A stretch of DNA of 64,000 nucleotides from Erythrobacter colymbi (GCF_002155685.1 NZ_MUYK01000001.1:372001-436000), one strand, 5' to 3'; shown: positions 33,703-42,923, counted from the first letter of the stretch. The notes: generated from the sequence alone by a model not told the origin. Translations and numbers: made by a program.

Positions 33703-35304
33703 TTAGAGGCTGAAGCCCGGAGCGGCTGCGGCGGCATCGGCCTTCGCGGCGCGTTCGGGACGGCGGGCTTTCTTCTCGGCGCGGCGGGGTTCCTCGCCGG
33801 TGTTGCCGGGCAGGATCGCGGCCGGATCGGCGGTGCTCACCTTCGGCGCGGGCGCGTCAGGCTGGGCGGCCGTCGGGCCGGGGCGCTGTTCGCCCGAGAC
33901 GCCGGCGTTTTCCTTGTAGCCGAGCAGCTGCTGGAACTCGTTGGCCGAGCGGTAGCCGTCGGTCGGCAGCTTGATGTCCTTCGCATCGACCGGCTTCACC
34001 AGATAGGGGGTGACGATGATCACCAGCTCGGTCTCGCCGCGGCGGAATTCGCGGCTGCGGAACAGGTTGCCGAGGATCGGCACGTCACCCACGCCCGGCG
34101 CCTTGTCGAGCAGGTTCTGCGCGTTGGCGCTGAGCAGGCCCGCGATCATGAAGCTCTGGCCCGAGCCCAGCTCCACGGTGGTTTCGGTGCGGCGGGTGGT
34201 GATCGCGGGAACCTGGAAGTTGTTCAGCGTGATCGCGCCGTTGGTCGAAAGCTCCGAGACTTCCGGACGCACGCGCATCGAGATGCGGCCGTTCGAGAGC
34301 ACGGTCGGGGTGTAGGCGAGGCTGACACCGAACTGGCGGAACTGGATCGACACCTGGCCGAGGCCCTGCGACACCGGGATCGGGAATTCGCCGCCCGCGA
34401 GGAAAGTGGCGGTCTCGCCCGACAGCGCGGTGAGGTTGGGTTCGGTGATGGTGGTCACGAGGCCAAGGCGTTCCGACAGGTCGAGCGCGCCGAGCACGTC
34501 GACACCGAACAGCTTGCCGAGGCCCGCGATCGAGGTCTTGCCGGCGGAGTCGAGGCCGTAGCCCGGGATCTCCGTACCGTCGGGCAGGGTGAAAGCGGTC
34601 TGGCCGACGCTGTTGCCCACGCCCAGCGGACCCGAGGGGCCGCCGTCCTGGGGCACGATGTTGCGGCCGGTGCCGACACCGAAGCGGAAGCCGCTCGAAC
34701 CGTCGAAGGTCTGCAGGTTGCCGCCGATGTTGCGCAGCAGGCTGCGGTTCACTTCGGCGATCTTGACCTGCAGGTTGACCTGCAGCGGGGTCGCGGTGCG
34801 CAGGCGGCTGATGACGTTGGCTTCCTTGCCGAGGAAGGCGGTGACGAGACGCTCGGCCTCGGCAGCATCCTCGGGGGCGCCCACGGTGCCGGTCAGCAGC
34901 ACGGTGTTGGTGCCCATCGTCGACACGTTCACCTTGGCATCGGGCATCGCCATGGCGAGCATCTGGTCGATGCTGCCGATGTTCGAGCCGACGCGGATGT
35001 TGGCCGAGAAGATCACGTCGCCGCGTTCGTTGCTGGCGTAGACCGTGGTCTCGCCGCCAGCCTTGCCGAACACGTAGAGCTGGCGCTGCGACTTCACCTG
35101 GACGTCGGCAACATCTTCATTGGCGACGAAGACATCGGCCATCGTGCCGGGCACCGTCACCAGTTCGCCCTTGCCGATCGACAGGACGATTTCCTGCGAA
35201 GGCTTGACGACCTGCTGGGCGATGGCCGTGCCCGCCGGCATCGCTGCCATCGGGACCGCGATCATCGCGGCGGCCAGCAGCTTGAGCTTCAACTTGCGTG
35301 TCAT
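33703..35304 (-). CDS. cpaC: Outer-membrane secretin CpaC/RcpA of the Tad pilus
   Basis: 533 residues. Signal peptide MTRKLKLKLLAAAMIAV...AIA-Q, then the pilus N-terminal domain 'KGELVTVPGTMADVFVANED', a BON-like segment ('VLLTGTVGAPEDAAEAERLV') and the secretin core 'PNLTALSGETATFLAGGEFP' through 'VPILGNLFRSREFRRGETEL'. It forms the outer-membrane channel for the Flp fibre. The C-terminal 70 residues are Pro/Ala- and Lys/Arg-rich. The ATG at 35304 follows GAGGGGGG; an in-frame ATG at 35334 preceded by GGGAGC is an alternative and would overlap regulation with cpaB. Confidence 0.94.
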   Translation of the reverse strand: MTRKLKLKLLAAAMIAVPMAAMPAGTAIAQQVVKPSQEIVLSIGKGELVTVPGTMADVFVANEDVADVQVKSQRQLYVFGKAGGETTVYASNERGDVIFSANIRVGSNIGSIDQMLAMAMPDAKVNVSTMGTNTVLLTGTVGAPEDAAEAERLVTAFLGKEANVISRLRTATPLQVNLQVKIAEVNRSLLRNIGGNLQTFDGSSGFRFGVGTGRNIVPQDGGPSGPLGVGNSVGQTAFTLPDGTEIPGYGLDSAGKTSIAGLGKLFGVDVLGALDLSERLGLVTTITEPNLTALSGETATFLAGGEFPIPVSQGLGQVSIQFRQFGVSLAYTPTVLSNGRISMRVRPEVSELSTNGAITLNNFQVPAITTRRTETTVELGSGQSFMIAGLLSANAQNLLDKAPGVGDVPILGNLFRSREFRRGETELVIIVTPYLVKPVDAKDIKLPTDGYRSANEFQQLLGYKENAGVSGEQRPGPTAAQPDAPAPKVSTADPAAILPGNTGEEPRRAEKKARRPERAAKADAAAAAPGFSL

Positions 35305-35347
35305 GGGTTGACCCCCCTCGGGTTTGATCGACATCAGTGCGCTCCCG

Positions 35348-36388
35348 TCAGTTCGACTTGCCAGCGCCGGATCGGGCGACGGGGGTCTCGGTGGTTTCCT
35401 TGCCGCGGGTGACGCGCACGCTCGGGCCGCGATAGACCGGAGCCGCGTTGCCGCCGCCGTTCGAAGGCGCCACGACCGGAGCCGCCGGAGCCGAGTACTG
35501 CTGCGGGGCAGTCTTGGGCGGCACGGTGGAGCGCTGGAAGCGCGACACATCGCCACCGGTCACGAAGGTCGTGCCCTTGTCCATCGGACGGGCCATCGCC
35601 GCCTTCAGCATCTTTTCTTCCTGCTCGGGCGTCGCGCCTTCGGGGATCTGGACGTCGCCTGCGGCCACGGCCTTCTCCAGTTCCGACTGGCTGTCGGCGA
35701 TCGAGCGCAGCGCCAGGCTGATCGTGCCGATCGTCTGGGCGACCGCGATCTTCTCGGCGATCTTGGGCGTCACCTCGAGCGTAACGGTGCGGAATTCCGC
35801 GACGACAGTCTTGCCGTTCTCGTCGGTGGTCTTCTCGGTGGTCTGGTCGGTCGCCAGCACCCGCAGGTTGCGCAGCACGGTTTCGGCGGTGCGCAGCGGA
35901 GCGGACTGGTCGGCGCCTTCGATCTGCTGGGTCAGCACCAGATCGACGCGGTCGCCGGCGAAGATGAAGCCCGCAACCCCGGTGGTGGCCGAAACCGGCA
36001 CCGTGACGGCGCGCATGCCCGGCCCGAGAGCCGCCGCGAGGAAGCCGCGGTCGCCCGGGCTCACCAGCGAGCCCTGCGTGACCGGCTCACCTGCGGTGAT
36101 CGGATAGCGCACGACGGTGCCGAGCAGCTTGTTCATGTCGGCTTCGCCGTCGATGAAGTAGGCGTCCTGCACCAGCTCCTTGGGCCAGGGCTGGAAGCCC
36201 AGCGCATCGGCGGTGATGATGGTGCCGGCAGTGAGTGCCCGCTTGGCGACCAGCACGCGCGGGCCGGTCGGCACGGCGGCTTCGGCGGCGGGGGCATTGC
36301 CTCCGGCGAACAGGCTGCGTGCGGCAAAAGCCGTGCCGATCGCGATGATCAGTGCACCGAGCAGCAGAACCAGTTTCTTCCTATCCAT
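35348..36388 (-). CDS. cpaB: Pilus assembly protein CpaB/RcpC
   Basis: 346 residues. One N-terminal membrane segment (about 5-28) then a SAF domain ('VLVAKRALTAGTIITADAL', about 45-63), followed by the RcpC region with 'LSPGDRGFLAAAL'-like 'VSPGDRGFLAAALGPGMRA' and 'FIFAGDRVDLVLTQ'. The C-terminal 80 residues are Pro-, Ala- and Gln-rich and probably disordered. CpaB is a periplasmic component thought to bind peptidoglycan or stabilise the secretin. First gene after cpaA (89-base gap that contains a CtrA-like box). Confidence 0.92.
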   Translation of the reverse strand: MDRKKLVLLLGALIIAIGTAFAARSLFAGGNAPAAEAAVPTGPRVLVAKRALTAGTIITADALGFQPWPKELVQDAYFIDGEADMNKLLGTVVRYPITAGEPVTQGSLVSPGDRGFLAAALGPGMRAVTVPVSATTGVAGFIFAGDRVDLVLTQQIEGADQSAPLRTAETVLRNLRVLATDQTTEKTTDENGKTVVAEFRTVTLEVTPKIAEKIAVAQTIGTISLALRSIADSQSELEKAVAAGDVQIPEGATPEQEEKMLKAAMARPMDKGTTFVTGGDVSRFQRSTVPPKTAPQQYSAPAAPVVAPSNGGGNAAPVYRGPSVRVTRGKETTETPVARSGAGKSN

Positions 36389-36466
36389 GGCTCAAGTAGC
36401 CCCCTCGTAATCGCCCTGGGTTTGGTTAGCGGGCAGGTATGGTTGCAGTGCGTAAGGCTTGACTGG

Positions 36467-36481
36467 TTAAAATCGGGTTAT
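36467..36481. promoter_or_regulatory. CtrA-like box upstream of cpaB
   Basis: TTAA-N7-TTAT (36467-36481), one base from the alphaproteobacterial CtrA pattern TTAA-N7-TTAA, 80-95 bases before the cpaB start and overlapping the cpaA stop codon. CtrA controls pilus genes in Caulobacter; here the match is by pattern only. Confidence 0.3.
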
Positions 36482-36963
36482 GCGCTGAAAGAGGCCATCG
36501 TGCCGGCCGGCAGATAGTTGATCGCCAGCACCCACAGTCCCCCGATCGCGATCGCCACGCCATAGGGCACCGCGATCCGGTCGCGCTGGCGGCGGGCGAT
36601 GTGCCAGAACACCAGCAGGATCGTGAGGAAGCCCCCGACCACCGCCATGATCAGCAGCAGCTGCATGAAGGTGTAGAACGGCAGCCACAGCGCCAGCGCG
36701 GTCAGCAGCTTCACGTCGCCCCCGCCCATCCAGCGGATCGCGAACAGGCCCGAGCACACGAAGAAAGTCACGACCGCGACTCCGACCTGCAGGGCCACAT
36801 CGGGCCACGGCGACAGGCCGGTCGACCACCAGAAAGCGGGTGCGGCCAGCGCAATGCCGAAGTTCAGCCAGTTGGCGATCTGCCGGCTCCGGATATCGGT
36901 GAAAGCGGCCACCAGCAGCGCAATTGCCAAGGCGATCAGCAGACCGTAGGAAATGGTATTCAT
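36478..36963 (-). CDS. cpaA: Prepilin peptidase CpaA/TadV
   Basis: 161 residues, a short A24-type aspartic peptidase that removes the leader from Flp prepilins and pseudopilins at the inner membrane. Six hydrophobic segments. The catalytic Asp pair is in 'FTDIRSRQIANW' (about residues 21-32) and in the GGGD motif 'MGGGDVKLL'. The ATG at 36963 is chosen for the conserved membrane start MNTISYGLL. Usually a flp pilin gene lies just upstream; none is seen before the divergent hydrolase gene at 37097. Confidence 0.9.
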   Translation of the reverse strand: MNTISYGLLIALAIALLVAAFTDIRSRQIANWLNFGIALAAPAFWWSTGLSPWPDVALQVGVAVVTFFVCSGLFAIRWMGGGDVKLLTALALWLPFYTFMQLLLIMAVVGGFLTILLVFWHIARRQRDRIAVPYGVAIAIGGLWVLAINYLPAGTMASFSA

Positions 36964-37096
36964 CGTCGTCGTCCCCCGGACAGGGCCGGTGCCACACGCA
37001 CCCGCTGTCCTTCTTCGGGACACTGCTACAGGCTATGACTTACCAAATAGTAACCACACTTCGCGGCCTCGCCGGCCGGTTTGCAGGAGCCCCGCG

Positions 37097-38062
37097 ATGA
37101 GCACCGCGACGATTCTCCAAGCGATTGATCGCCGCGCGATTCCCGCCGATGCGCGCGAAAGCACCTGGGCTTCAGCCGATGGCCACGCCATCCGCCGGAT
37201 CGACTGGCCGGGCGCCGCCGCTTCCCCGCGCGGCTCGATCCTGTTCCTCCCGGGGCGCGGGGATTTCTACGAGAAATATCTCGAAACGCTCGAACAGTGG
37301 CACCGCGCCGGCTGGCGGGTGACCGCCTCGGACTGGCGCGGGCAGGCGGGCTCCGGGCGGCTCGGCAAGGACGCCTACACCGGCCACATCGAGGATTTCG
37401 GCATCTGGATCGACGATCTGGCACTCCTGTGGGAGCGCTGGGTGGCCGAGACTCCGGGGCCGCACGTGCTCGCGGCGCATTCGATGGGCGGGCATATCGT
37501 CCTGCGCGCGCTCGCCGCCAAGCGCGTGCAGCCCGATGCCGTGGTGCTGAGCGCGCCGATGACCGGCGTCAACGGCCCGCCGCTCCCGCTCGGTGTGCTC
37601 CACGGAGTCGCGCGCGCCATGTGCGCGGTCGGCGATCCGATGCGGCAGGCGTGGAAGTGGAGCGAGAAGCCCGGCGTCCTCCCCGACAACCGCGACAAGC
37701 TGCTGACCCACGATCCCGTCCGCTATGCCGACGAGCAGTGGTGGCGCGATCACCGCCCCGCGCTCGTCATGGGCCCGGCCAGCTGGCGCTGGGTCGAGCG
37801 GGCCTATGCCTCCTCGATCGTGCTCGAAGCCCCCGGCGCGCTGGAGGGGGTGGATACGCCGGTGCTGATCATCTCGACCTCGGGCGACAAGCTCGTCAGC
37901 CACCCCGCCAACGTCCGCGCCGCCGCGCGCCTGCCCAAGGGGGAACTCCTCGCGCTGGGCGAAGAGGCTCACCACGAGGTGCTTCGCGAGGTCGATGCGG
38001 TGCGCGACCGGCTGATGGCGGCCATCGGCGATTTCCTTGACCGGACAGCGCCCGCCCAATGA
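37097..38062 (+). CDS. Alpha/beta hydrolase (lysophospholipase/monoglyceride lipase-like)
   Basis: 321 residues, cytoplasmic. 'ILFLPGRGDFYEKYLETLEQ' is the oxyanion strand of the serine-aminopeptidase-S33/Hydrolase_4 group. Ser129 in 'AAHSMGGHIV' is the nucleophile; 'ISTSGDKLV' supplies the Asp and 'EEAHHEVLRE' the His of the triad. PldB-like lysophospholipases have this layout. GGAG lies eight bases before the ATG at 37097. It overlaps the next gene by four bases (ATGA), so the two form an operon. The natural ester substrate is not known. Confidence 0.87.
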   Translation: MSTATILQAIDRRAIPADARESTWASADGHAIRRIDWPGAAASPRGSILFLPGRGDFYEKYLETLEQWHRAGWRVTASDWRGQAGSGRLGKDAYTGHIEDFGIWIDDLALLWERWVAETPGPHVLAAHSMGGHIVLRALAAKRVQPDAVVLSAPMTGVNGPPLPLGVLHGVARAMCAVGDPMRQAWKWSEKPGVLPDNRDKLLTHDPVRYADEQWWRDHRPALVMGPASWRWVERAYASSIVLEAPGALEGVDTPVLIISTSGDKLVSHPANVRAAARLPKGELLALGEEAHHEVLREVDAVRDRLMAAIGDFLDRTAPAQ

Positions 38063-39168
38063 TCCACGATATCGCCGTCATTGGTGCCGGGATGGCCGGC
38101 GCGAGCCTTGCTGCCGAGCTTGCCCCGCACGCCCGCGTGCTGCTGCTCGAGGCGGAGGACGCGCCCGGCTATCACGCCACCGGGCGCTCGGCGGCGTTCT
38201 GGGAGGAATGCTACGGCGGCCCCGGCGTGGTGCCGCTGACCCGCGCCTCGGGCGCCTATCTCGATGCCCACGGCTTCCTCACCGCGCGCGGCGCGCTCTA
38301 TGTCGGGCGCGCGCAAGACCGCGCGGCGATGGCGGAGTTCCGCGCCAGCTATGACGGGACAGGGGTGCAGATCGAACCGCTCGCTCCGCAGGCGCTGGCG
38401 CAGCGCGTGCCCCATATCCGCCCCGAATGGAGCGAGGCGCTCTACCAGCCGGCCTGCGCCGACATCGACGTGGCGGGCCTGCACCAGCACTATCTCGCCG
38501 AGGCGCGGCGGCTGGGCGTGACCATTGCGACTCGGGCGCGGGTGAGCGGGCTCGCGCGCAAGGACGGCGTGTGGACCATCACCGGCGAACGCGGCGAGAC
38601 ATGGCAGGCCGCCACCCTGGTCAACGCCGCCGGGGCCTGGGCGGACGAGATCGCGCGCCTCGCGGGCGTGCGGCCGATCGGCATCGCCCCGTTCCGCCGC
38701 ACCGTCGCCGTGCTGCGAGTCGCGCCCGCAGCGCCCGCCGATCTTCCGCTGGTGATCGACGTCGGCGGCAGCTTCTATTTCAAGCCCGACGCGGGCCGCC
38801 TGTGGCTCTCCCCGCATGACGAGGTGCCCTCCGACCCCTGCGATGCCGCGCCCGAGGAACTCGACGTCGCCATCGCCATCGACCGCTTCCAGAACGTCAC
38901 CGACTGGCGGATCGAGGCGGTAGAGCGGCGCTGGGCGGGCCTCAGGAGCTTCGCGCCCGACCGGATGCCGGTCTACGGCTTCGATCCGGCGGAAGAGGGC
39001 TTCTTCTGGTTTGCGGGGCAAGGCGGTTTCGGCATCCAGACCGCGCCCGCCGCCGCGCGACTCGGGAGCCAGCTGATGACGGGGCAGGGGCCGGACGCGA
39101 TGACAGCGGCGATCGACGCCTCAGTCTATGCGCCTTCGCGCTTCGCGGTAGCGCTACAATCAGCCTAG
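38059..39168 (+). CDS. FAD-dependent amine/amino-acid oxidoreductase (DAO family)
   Basis: 369 residues. N-terminal Rossmann dinucleotide motif 'VIGAGMAGASLAAEL' (about 7-21) with Glu at the end of strand 2 (LLLEAEDAPGYHATGRS) for the FAD ribose. The GRSAAF segment and the C-terminal 'FFWFAGQGGFGIQTAP' are DAO family marks. Sequence layout resembles D-arginine dehydrogenase / glycine oxidase proteins that oxidise D- or N-substituted amino acids to imino acids. No signal peptide. Start ATG overlaps the hydrolase stop. Substrate is inferred only to family level. Confidence 0.85.
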   Translation: MIHDIAVIGAGMAGASLAAELAPHARVLLLEAEDAPGYHATGRSAAFWEECYGGPGVVPLTRASGAYLDAHGFLTARGALYVGRAQDRAAMAEFRASYDGTGVQIEPLAPQALAQRVPHIRPEWSEALYQPACADIDVAGLHQHYLAEARRLGVTIATRARVSGLARKDGVWTITGERGETWQAATLVNAAGAWADEIARLAGVRPIGIAPFRRTVAVLRVAPAAPADLPLVIDVGGSFYFKPDAGRLWLSPHDEVPSDPCDAAPEELDVAIAIDRFQNVTDWRIEAVERRWAGLRSFAPDRMPVYGFDPAEEGFFWFAGQGGFGIQTAPAAARLGSQLMTGQGPDAMTAAIDASVYAPSRFAVALQSA

Positions 39169-39230
39169 GCAAGCCGCGGCCCATCTGGCATTTCCCTAAT
39201 GTGGATTAACCACTTCAGGAGGGAATACCG

Positions 39231-39407
39231 ATGGCTCACACGTTCGAGATCTACAAGGATAACGCCGGCGAGTTCCGCGTGCGCTTCAAGTACAATTCGG
39301 AAGTGATGTTCTCGACGCAGGGCTATTCGAGCAAGGCCAGCGCGCAGAACGCGATCGATTCGATCAAGAAGAACGGCCCCGACGCGGCGGTCGAAGATAA
39401 CAGCTGA
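39231..39407 (+). CDS. DUF1508 (YegP-like) small protein, 58 aa
   Basis: 58 residues starting MAHTFEIYKDNAGEFRVRF and continuing with 'TQGYSSKASAQNAIDSIKKN'. The FEIYKD-G-FR-R and GYSSKASA-N-I-S-KKN pattern is the DUF1508 repeat; E. coli YegP has two copies, here there is one. AGGAGGG precedes the ATG at ideal spacing. Function is not established for the family. Independent of the upstream operon by a 62-base gap, and followed by a palindromic repeat element. Confidence 0.85.
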   Translation: MAHTFEIYKDNAGEFRVRFKYNSEVMFSTQGYSSKASAQNAIDSIKKNGPDAAVEDNS

Positions 39408-39415
39408 TTTCCCCC

Positions 39416-39523
39416 CTCGTCATTGCGAGGAGCCAAAGGCGACGAAGCAATCCATGGACGAACCGCCCAGCGTGCGGATGGCCTGGATCATGGATTGCTT
39501 CGCCTGCGGCTCGCAATGACGAG
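39416..39523. repeat. Palindromic intergenic repeat (REP-like)
   Basis: Outer arms CTCGTCATTGCGAG (39416-39429) and CTCGCAATGACGAG (39510-39523) are perfect complements. Further inward, GAAGCAATCCATG and CATGGATTGCTTC also pair. About 108 bases in total, between the convergent DUF1508 and rnhA genes. Elements with CGTCATTGCGAG termini are widespread in sphingomonad genomes, which is from memory, not checked. Confidence 0.75.
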
Positions 39524-39527
39524 AATG

Positions 39528-39986
39528 TCAGTGCGGGAAGCTCGATTTCGGATCGGCCTGCCGCACCGCTTCCTCGCTCGCCAGCGCGTCGGCGCGTTCG
39601 TTTTCGGGGTGGCCGGCGTGGCCCTTCACCCATTGCCATGACACCTTGTGGGGCCGCACGGCCGCGATCAGCTCGCGCCACAGGTCCTCGTTGGCGACCG
39701 GCTTTTTCGCCGCATTCACCCACCCGCGCTTCTGCCAGCCGAAGATCCACTGGGTCATCCCGTCGATGACATAGCGGCTGTCGGTGTGGACGGTGACCGC
39801 GCAGGGCTCCTTCAGTGCGGTGAGGCCGCGCAGCACGGCGGTCATTTCCATCCGGTTGTTGGTCGTCTCGGGCTCGCCGCCGACCAGTTCCTTCTCGTGC
39901 CCGCCGCTGCGCAGGATCGCGGCCCAGCCGCCCGGGCCCGGATTGCCCTTGCACGCGCCGTCGGTGAAGATGTCGACCTGTTTCAT
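39528..39986 (-). CDS. rnhA: Ribonuclease HI
   Basis: 152 residues, typical length. It degrades the RNA strand of RNA-DNA hybrids. The four metal-binding acidic residues are present: Asp9 ('[14 protein letters not shown]'), Glu47 ('NNRMEM'), Asp69 ('HTDSRYV') and Asp133 ('NERADALA'), with the [10 protein letters not shown] loop. The start at 39986 gives the conserved [10 protein letters not shown]; the longer open frame upstream reads into thrB. It follows thrB with the stop of that gene 25 bases upstream. Confidence 0.97.
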   Translation of the reverse strand: MKQVDIFTDGACKGNPGPGGWAAILRSGGHEKELVGGEPETTNNRMEMTAVLRGLTALKEPCAVTVHTDSRYVIDGMTQWIFGWQKRGWVNAAKKPVANEDLWRELIAAVRPHKVSWQWVKGHAGHPENERADALASEEAVRQADPKSSFPH

Positions 39987-40011
39987 CGCCGCGGCTTTGG
40001 CGGGAGGCGTG

Positions 40012-40983
40012 TCAGCCTGCAAGCAGGGCCGCGCCGTGGTCGTGGTAAAACTGCCAGCGCCGCGCGAACTGCATCGGGTCCTTGCGGGTGACGAGCGCAT
40101 CGTCGGGCGTGTCGAGCCAGTCCTCGGCGCGGGATGCGACGAACCTGAGGCACGCGCCCTTGGCGACCTCGGGGAAGATCGCGCGCTCTTCCGCCGTCAG
40201 GCGGCGGACCGACTGGTAGCCCTCAGCCAGCGCCGCGCCGCAATCCGCGCGGTAGGCGTTCGCGGCATCGAAGCACCACGCGGCATGGGTCACGGCGAGG
40301 TCGAGCACCATCGGGCCGGTGCAGGCGAAGTAGAAATCGATCAACCCCGTCACCCGGTCGCCCAGCATCAGCACGTTGTCGGGGAAGAGATCGGTGTGGG
40401 TCTGCGAGTGCGGGAGCGCCGCAAGGTCGAGCGCCGCGGCGGCGCGGGCGTGACCGATCATCGCGGGCAGCGCGGGGTCGATCGTCGCCAAAGCATCGGC
40501 TCCGCAGGTCTCGAGGATCGCGGCCGAGGCGGCGAAGTCCATCGCGTTGGCGCGGGTTTGCGGGAAATCGGCGGCGGCAAGGTGGAGGTTCGCCAGCACC
40601 TCGCCCACGGCGCGGGCCTGCTGCGGGGTGGGCCGCGTCGGCGAGACCCCTGGCAGGAACTCGATCAGCGCTGCCGCCTTGCCCTCGACCATCCGCCACG
40701 AAGCGCCCTCGCGGTCGTGCATCGTGCGCGGCACCGGACATCCCTTGCCGGCCAGATGATCGAGCAGTCCGAGGAAATAGGGGAGGTCCGCATAGTCGAT
40801 CCGCCGCTCGTAGAGCGTGAGGATGAAGCGCGTGCCGGATGTGCCGGAACCCGTCGTCTCGACCAGCCAGTTGGAATTGGAGACCCCCTCGGCGATCCCC
40901 TTGGCCATCACCAGCCCGCCGACGTCATATTGCGCGATCAGCCGGGCGAGGTCCTCCGCGCCGAGGTGCGTGTAGACGGCCAT
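40012..40983 (-). CDS. thrB: Homoserine kinase (type II, APH-fold)
   Basis: 323 residues. Phosphorylates homoserine in threonine synthesis. It is the alphaproteobacterial ThrB of the aminoglycoside-phosphotransferase fold, not the GHMP type of E. coli. 'GISNTNW'-like '[11 protein letters not shown]' near 33-43 is the nucleotide loop. '[11 protein letters not shown]' (about 195-205) is the catalytic loop with Asp and Asn, and 'GLIDFYFA' the metal-binding Asp. It lies between ispH and rnhA, an order common in this group. The 15-base gap from ispH suggests co-transcription. Confidence 0.94.
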   Translation of the reverse strand: MAVYTHLGAEDLARLIAQYDVGGLVMAKGIAEGVSNSNWLVETTGSGTSGTRFILTLYERRIDYADLPYFLGLLDHLAGKGCPVPRTMHDREGASWRMVEGKAAALIEFLPGVSPTRPTPQQARAVGEVLANLHLAAADFPQTRANAMDFAASAAILETCGADALATIDPALPAMIGHARAAAALDLAALPHSQTHTDLFPDNVLMLGDRVTGLIDFYFACTGPMVLDLAVTHAAWCFDAANAYRADCGAALAEGYQSVRRLTAEERAIFPEVAKGACLRFVASRAEDWLDTPDDALVTRKDPMQFARRWQFYHDHGAALLAG

Positions 40984-40998
40984 CGCCCTGCGGAACCC

Positions 40999-41976
40999 TT
41001 ACTCGGTCAACTGGCGGGGCAGCTTGAAAACCATCTTCTCGACCGTGGCGGTGATCTCGCGCTCGCGGATGGTGCGGTGCTGGGCGAGGGCGGCGACCAC
41101 CTCGCGCACGAGGATTTCCGGCGCCGAGGCCCCGGCGGTCAGCCCCAGCGTCTCCACCCCTTCGAGCCACGCGAAGTCGATCTCGGAGGCGCGCTGGATC
41201 AGCTTGGCGGGGGTGCCGAGCCGCTCCGACACCTCGACCAGCCGCAGCGAGTTCGAGGAATTGGGCGCGCCGATCACCAGCACCAGATCGCAGTCGTGTG
41301 CCAGCTCCTTCACCGCCGCCTGACGGTTGGACGTGGCATAGCAGATGTCCTCCGCCTTCGGCCCGAGGATATTGGGATAGCGCCACTCCAAAGCCTGGAT
41401 CACCTCGCGGGTATCATCCACCGACAGCGTCGTCTGGGTGAGGTAGGCCAGCTCCTCGTCGGAATCGAAGGGCAGCTTGTCGACGTCCTCGATGGTCTCC
41501 ACAAGGGTCATCTGCCCCGGCTCGACCTGGCCCATCGTGCCGATCACCTCGGGGTGGCCTTCGTGGCCGATGAAGATGATGTGGCGGCCCTTTTCGATCT
41601 GGCGCTCGGCCTGGCGGTGGATCTTGCTCACCAGCGGGCAGGTGGCATCGACATAGAGCAGCTGGCGGCGCTTGGCCTCGGCCGGCACCGTCTTGGGCAC
41701 GCCGTGGGCGCTGAACACCACTGGTGCATCGTCGGGCACTTCGTTCAGTTCCTTGACGAACACGGCGCCCTTGGCCTTCAGCCCTTCGACCACGTATTTG
41801 TTGTGGACGATCTCGTGGCGCACATAGACCGGCGCGCCGTAGCGTTCGAGCGCCTTCTCGACGATCTCGATCGCGCGGTCGACCCCGGCACAGAAGCCGC
41901 GCGGGGCGGCGATCAGCAGGTTCAGGGGCGGCAGCTCGGCGGCGGGAGCATCGGTGGCGGGAAAGGGCGCGTTCAT
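40999..41976 (-). CDS. ispH: 4-hydroxy-3-methylbut-2-enyl diphosphate reductase
   Basis: 325 residues. Last step of the MEP isoprenoid pathway, reducing HMBPP to IPP and DMAPP with a 4Fe-4S cluster. The three cluster cysteines are Cys29 ('PRGFCAGV'), Cys113 ('DATCPLV') and Cys212 ('ICYATSNRQ'). The substrate-binding residues are in '[11 protein letters not shown]', 'GHEGHPE' and 'TQTTLS'. The ATG at 41976 follows GAGGGGG. It is divergent from the lipoprotein gene at 42049, with only 72 bases between them. Confidence 0.97.
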   Translation of the reverse strand: MNAPFPATDAPAAELPPLNLLIAAPRGFCAGVDRAIEIVEKALERYGAPVYVRHEIVHNKYVVEGLKAKGAVFVKELNEVPDDAPVVFSAHGVPKTVPAEAKRRQLLYVDATCPLVSKIHRQAERQIEKGRHIIFIGHEGHPEVIGTMGQVEPGQMTLVETIEDVDKLPFDSDEELAYLTQTTLSVDDTREVIQALEWRYPNILGPKAEDICYATSNRQAAVKELAHDCDLVLVIGAPNSSNSLRLVEVSERLGTPAKLIQRASEIDFAWLEGVETLGLTAGASAPEILVREVVAALAQHRTIREREITATVEKMVFKLPRQLTE

Positions 41977-42048
41977 GTCGCCCCCTCTAGCGCTTTCCAC
42001 CCGTCCTCGCTAGGGCGCACGGGATCGTTTAATTCGAGGACGGCTTTG

Positions 42049-42699
42049 ATGATGCTCCGCGCACGCGCCCTTTTTGCCCTGACCGCCGTGGCGGCGCTGT
42101 CCGCCTGCTCGCAGAAGGGCGAGCTGGTGATCGACCAGGGCGTCGGCATCGCCAGCGTGCTGACCCTGTGCCCGGCAGTCGGCATCCCCGACTACACCGG
42201 CGACATCACCACCTTCCGCAATCCGGCCGACACCACCGTCGCCAGCCTCGATGTCAGCGCGGCGATGACCAACCTGCGCAGCGAGTGCAACGACACCGCC
42301 GACAAGGTCTATTCCGAAGCGAGCTTCACCGTGAACGCGCGGCGCACCGACACGCGCGGCGCGCGCACGGTCGAGCTCCCTTATTTCGTCACCGTCGTGC
42401 GCGGCGGCAGCGCGGTGGTCTCCAAGCGCATCGGCACCGTCACGCTCGCCTTCGCCGACGGGCAGGAGCGCGCCTCGGCGACCGCCAAGGCCGGCAGCTT
42501 CGTCAACCGCGCCGATGCCGCGCTGCCCGAGGACATCCGCCAGAAGATCACGAAGCGACGCCGGGCGGGCGACGAGGAAGCAGCCCTCGATCCGCTCGCC
42601 GATCCCGAAGTGAAGGCCGCGATCGCGCGCACCCGCTTCGAAATGCTGGTCGGCTTCCAGCTGACCGAAGCGCAGCTGAAGTACAACGCGACGCGCTGA
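42049..42699 (+). CDS. Putative lipoprotein of unknown function
   Basis: 216 residues. Lipobox 'LSAC' at about residues 17-20 after a hydrophobic segment ([20 protein letters not shown]), so probably lipid-anchored. The mature part is mostly beta-like with '[20 protein letters not shown]' and '[10 protein letters not shown]'-like strands; I do not recognise the family. AGGAC lies eight bases before the ATG at 42049; the second ATG at 42052 is equally possible. It is followed by a 224-base gap before argS with several palindromes. Confidence 0.8.
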   Translation: MMLRARALFALTAVAALSACSQKGELVIDQGVGIASVLTLCPAVGIPDYTGDITTFRNPADTTVASLDVSAAMTNLRSECNDTADKVYSEASFTVNARRTDTRGARTVELPYFVTVVRGGSAVVSKRIGTVTLAFADGQERASATAKAGSFVNRADAALPEDIRQKITKRRRAGDEEAALDPLADPEVKAAIARTRFEMLVGFQLTEAQLKYNATR

Positions 42700-42716
42700 T
42701 TTCTTGCGGGGGCGCC

Positions 42717-42738
42717 TCCGCGCCCCCGTCCTCGGTGC
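42717..42738. repeat. GC-rich hairpin after the lipoprotein gene
   Basis: CGGGGGCGC pairs with GCGCCCCCG across a CTCC loop, about 18 bases after the lipoprotein stop. No T-run follows; possible rho-independent-like or RNA-stabilising hairpin. Confidence 0.5.
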
Positions 42739-42789
42739 TGTTCCCTTCGCTTCGCTTCGGGGCACCTGCGGCTCGCTCCGTGCGCTCGC

Positions 42790-42895
42790 GACGCCTTTGG
42801 CGTCGAAACATCGCCACACGCTGCGTTTCGTTTGTGTCCCTTCCTCCCCGCCCCGGGCTTGACCCGGGGCCCCGCTTCCTATCTTGCACGCGCGA
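42790..42895. repeat. Palindromic tracts upstream of argS
   Basis: CGACGCC-TTT-GGCGTCG (about 42792-42809) and CCCGGG-CTTGA-CCCGGG (about 42854-42870, inside a longer CCCCGGG/CCCGGGG pairing) lie before argS. The second looks like a dispersed sphingomonad palindrome; no promoter is evident within them. Confidence 0.4.
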
Positions 42896-42923
42896 CATAT
42901 CGCGCCAGACGCACGAGAACACG

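Noticed and set aside
42790..42895. tRNA or structured RNA gene upstream of argS
   Set aside because: The palindromes do not form a cloverleaf and lack T-loop (GTTCRANNC) sequence.
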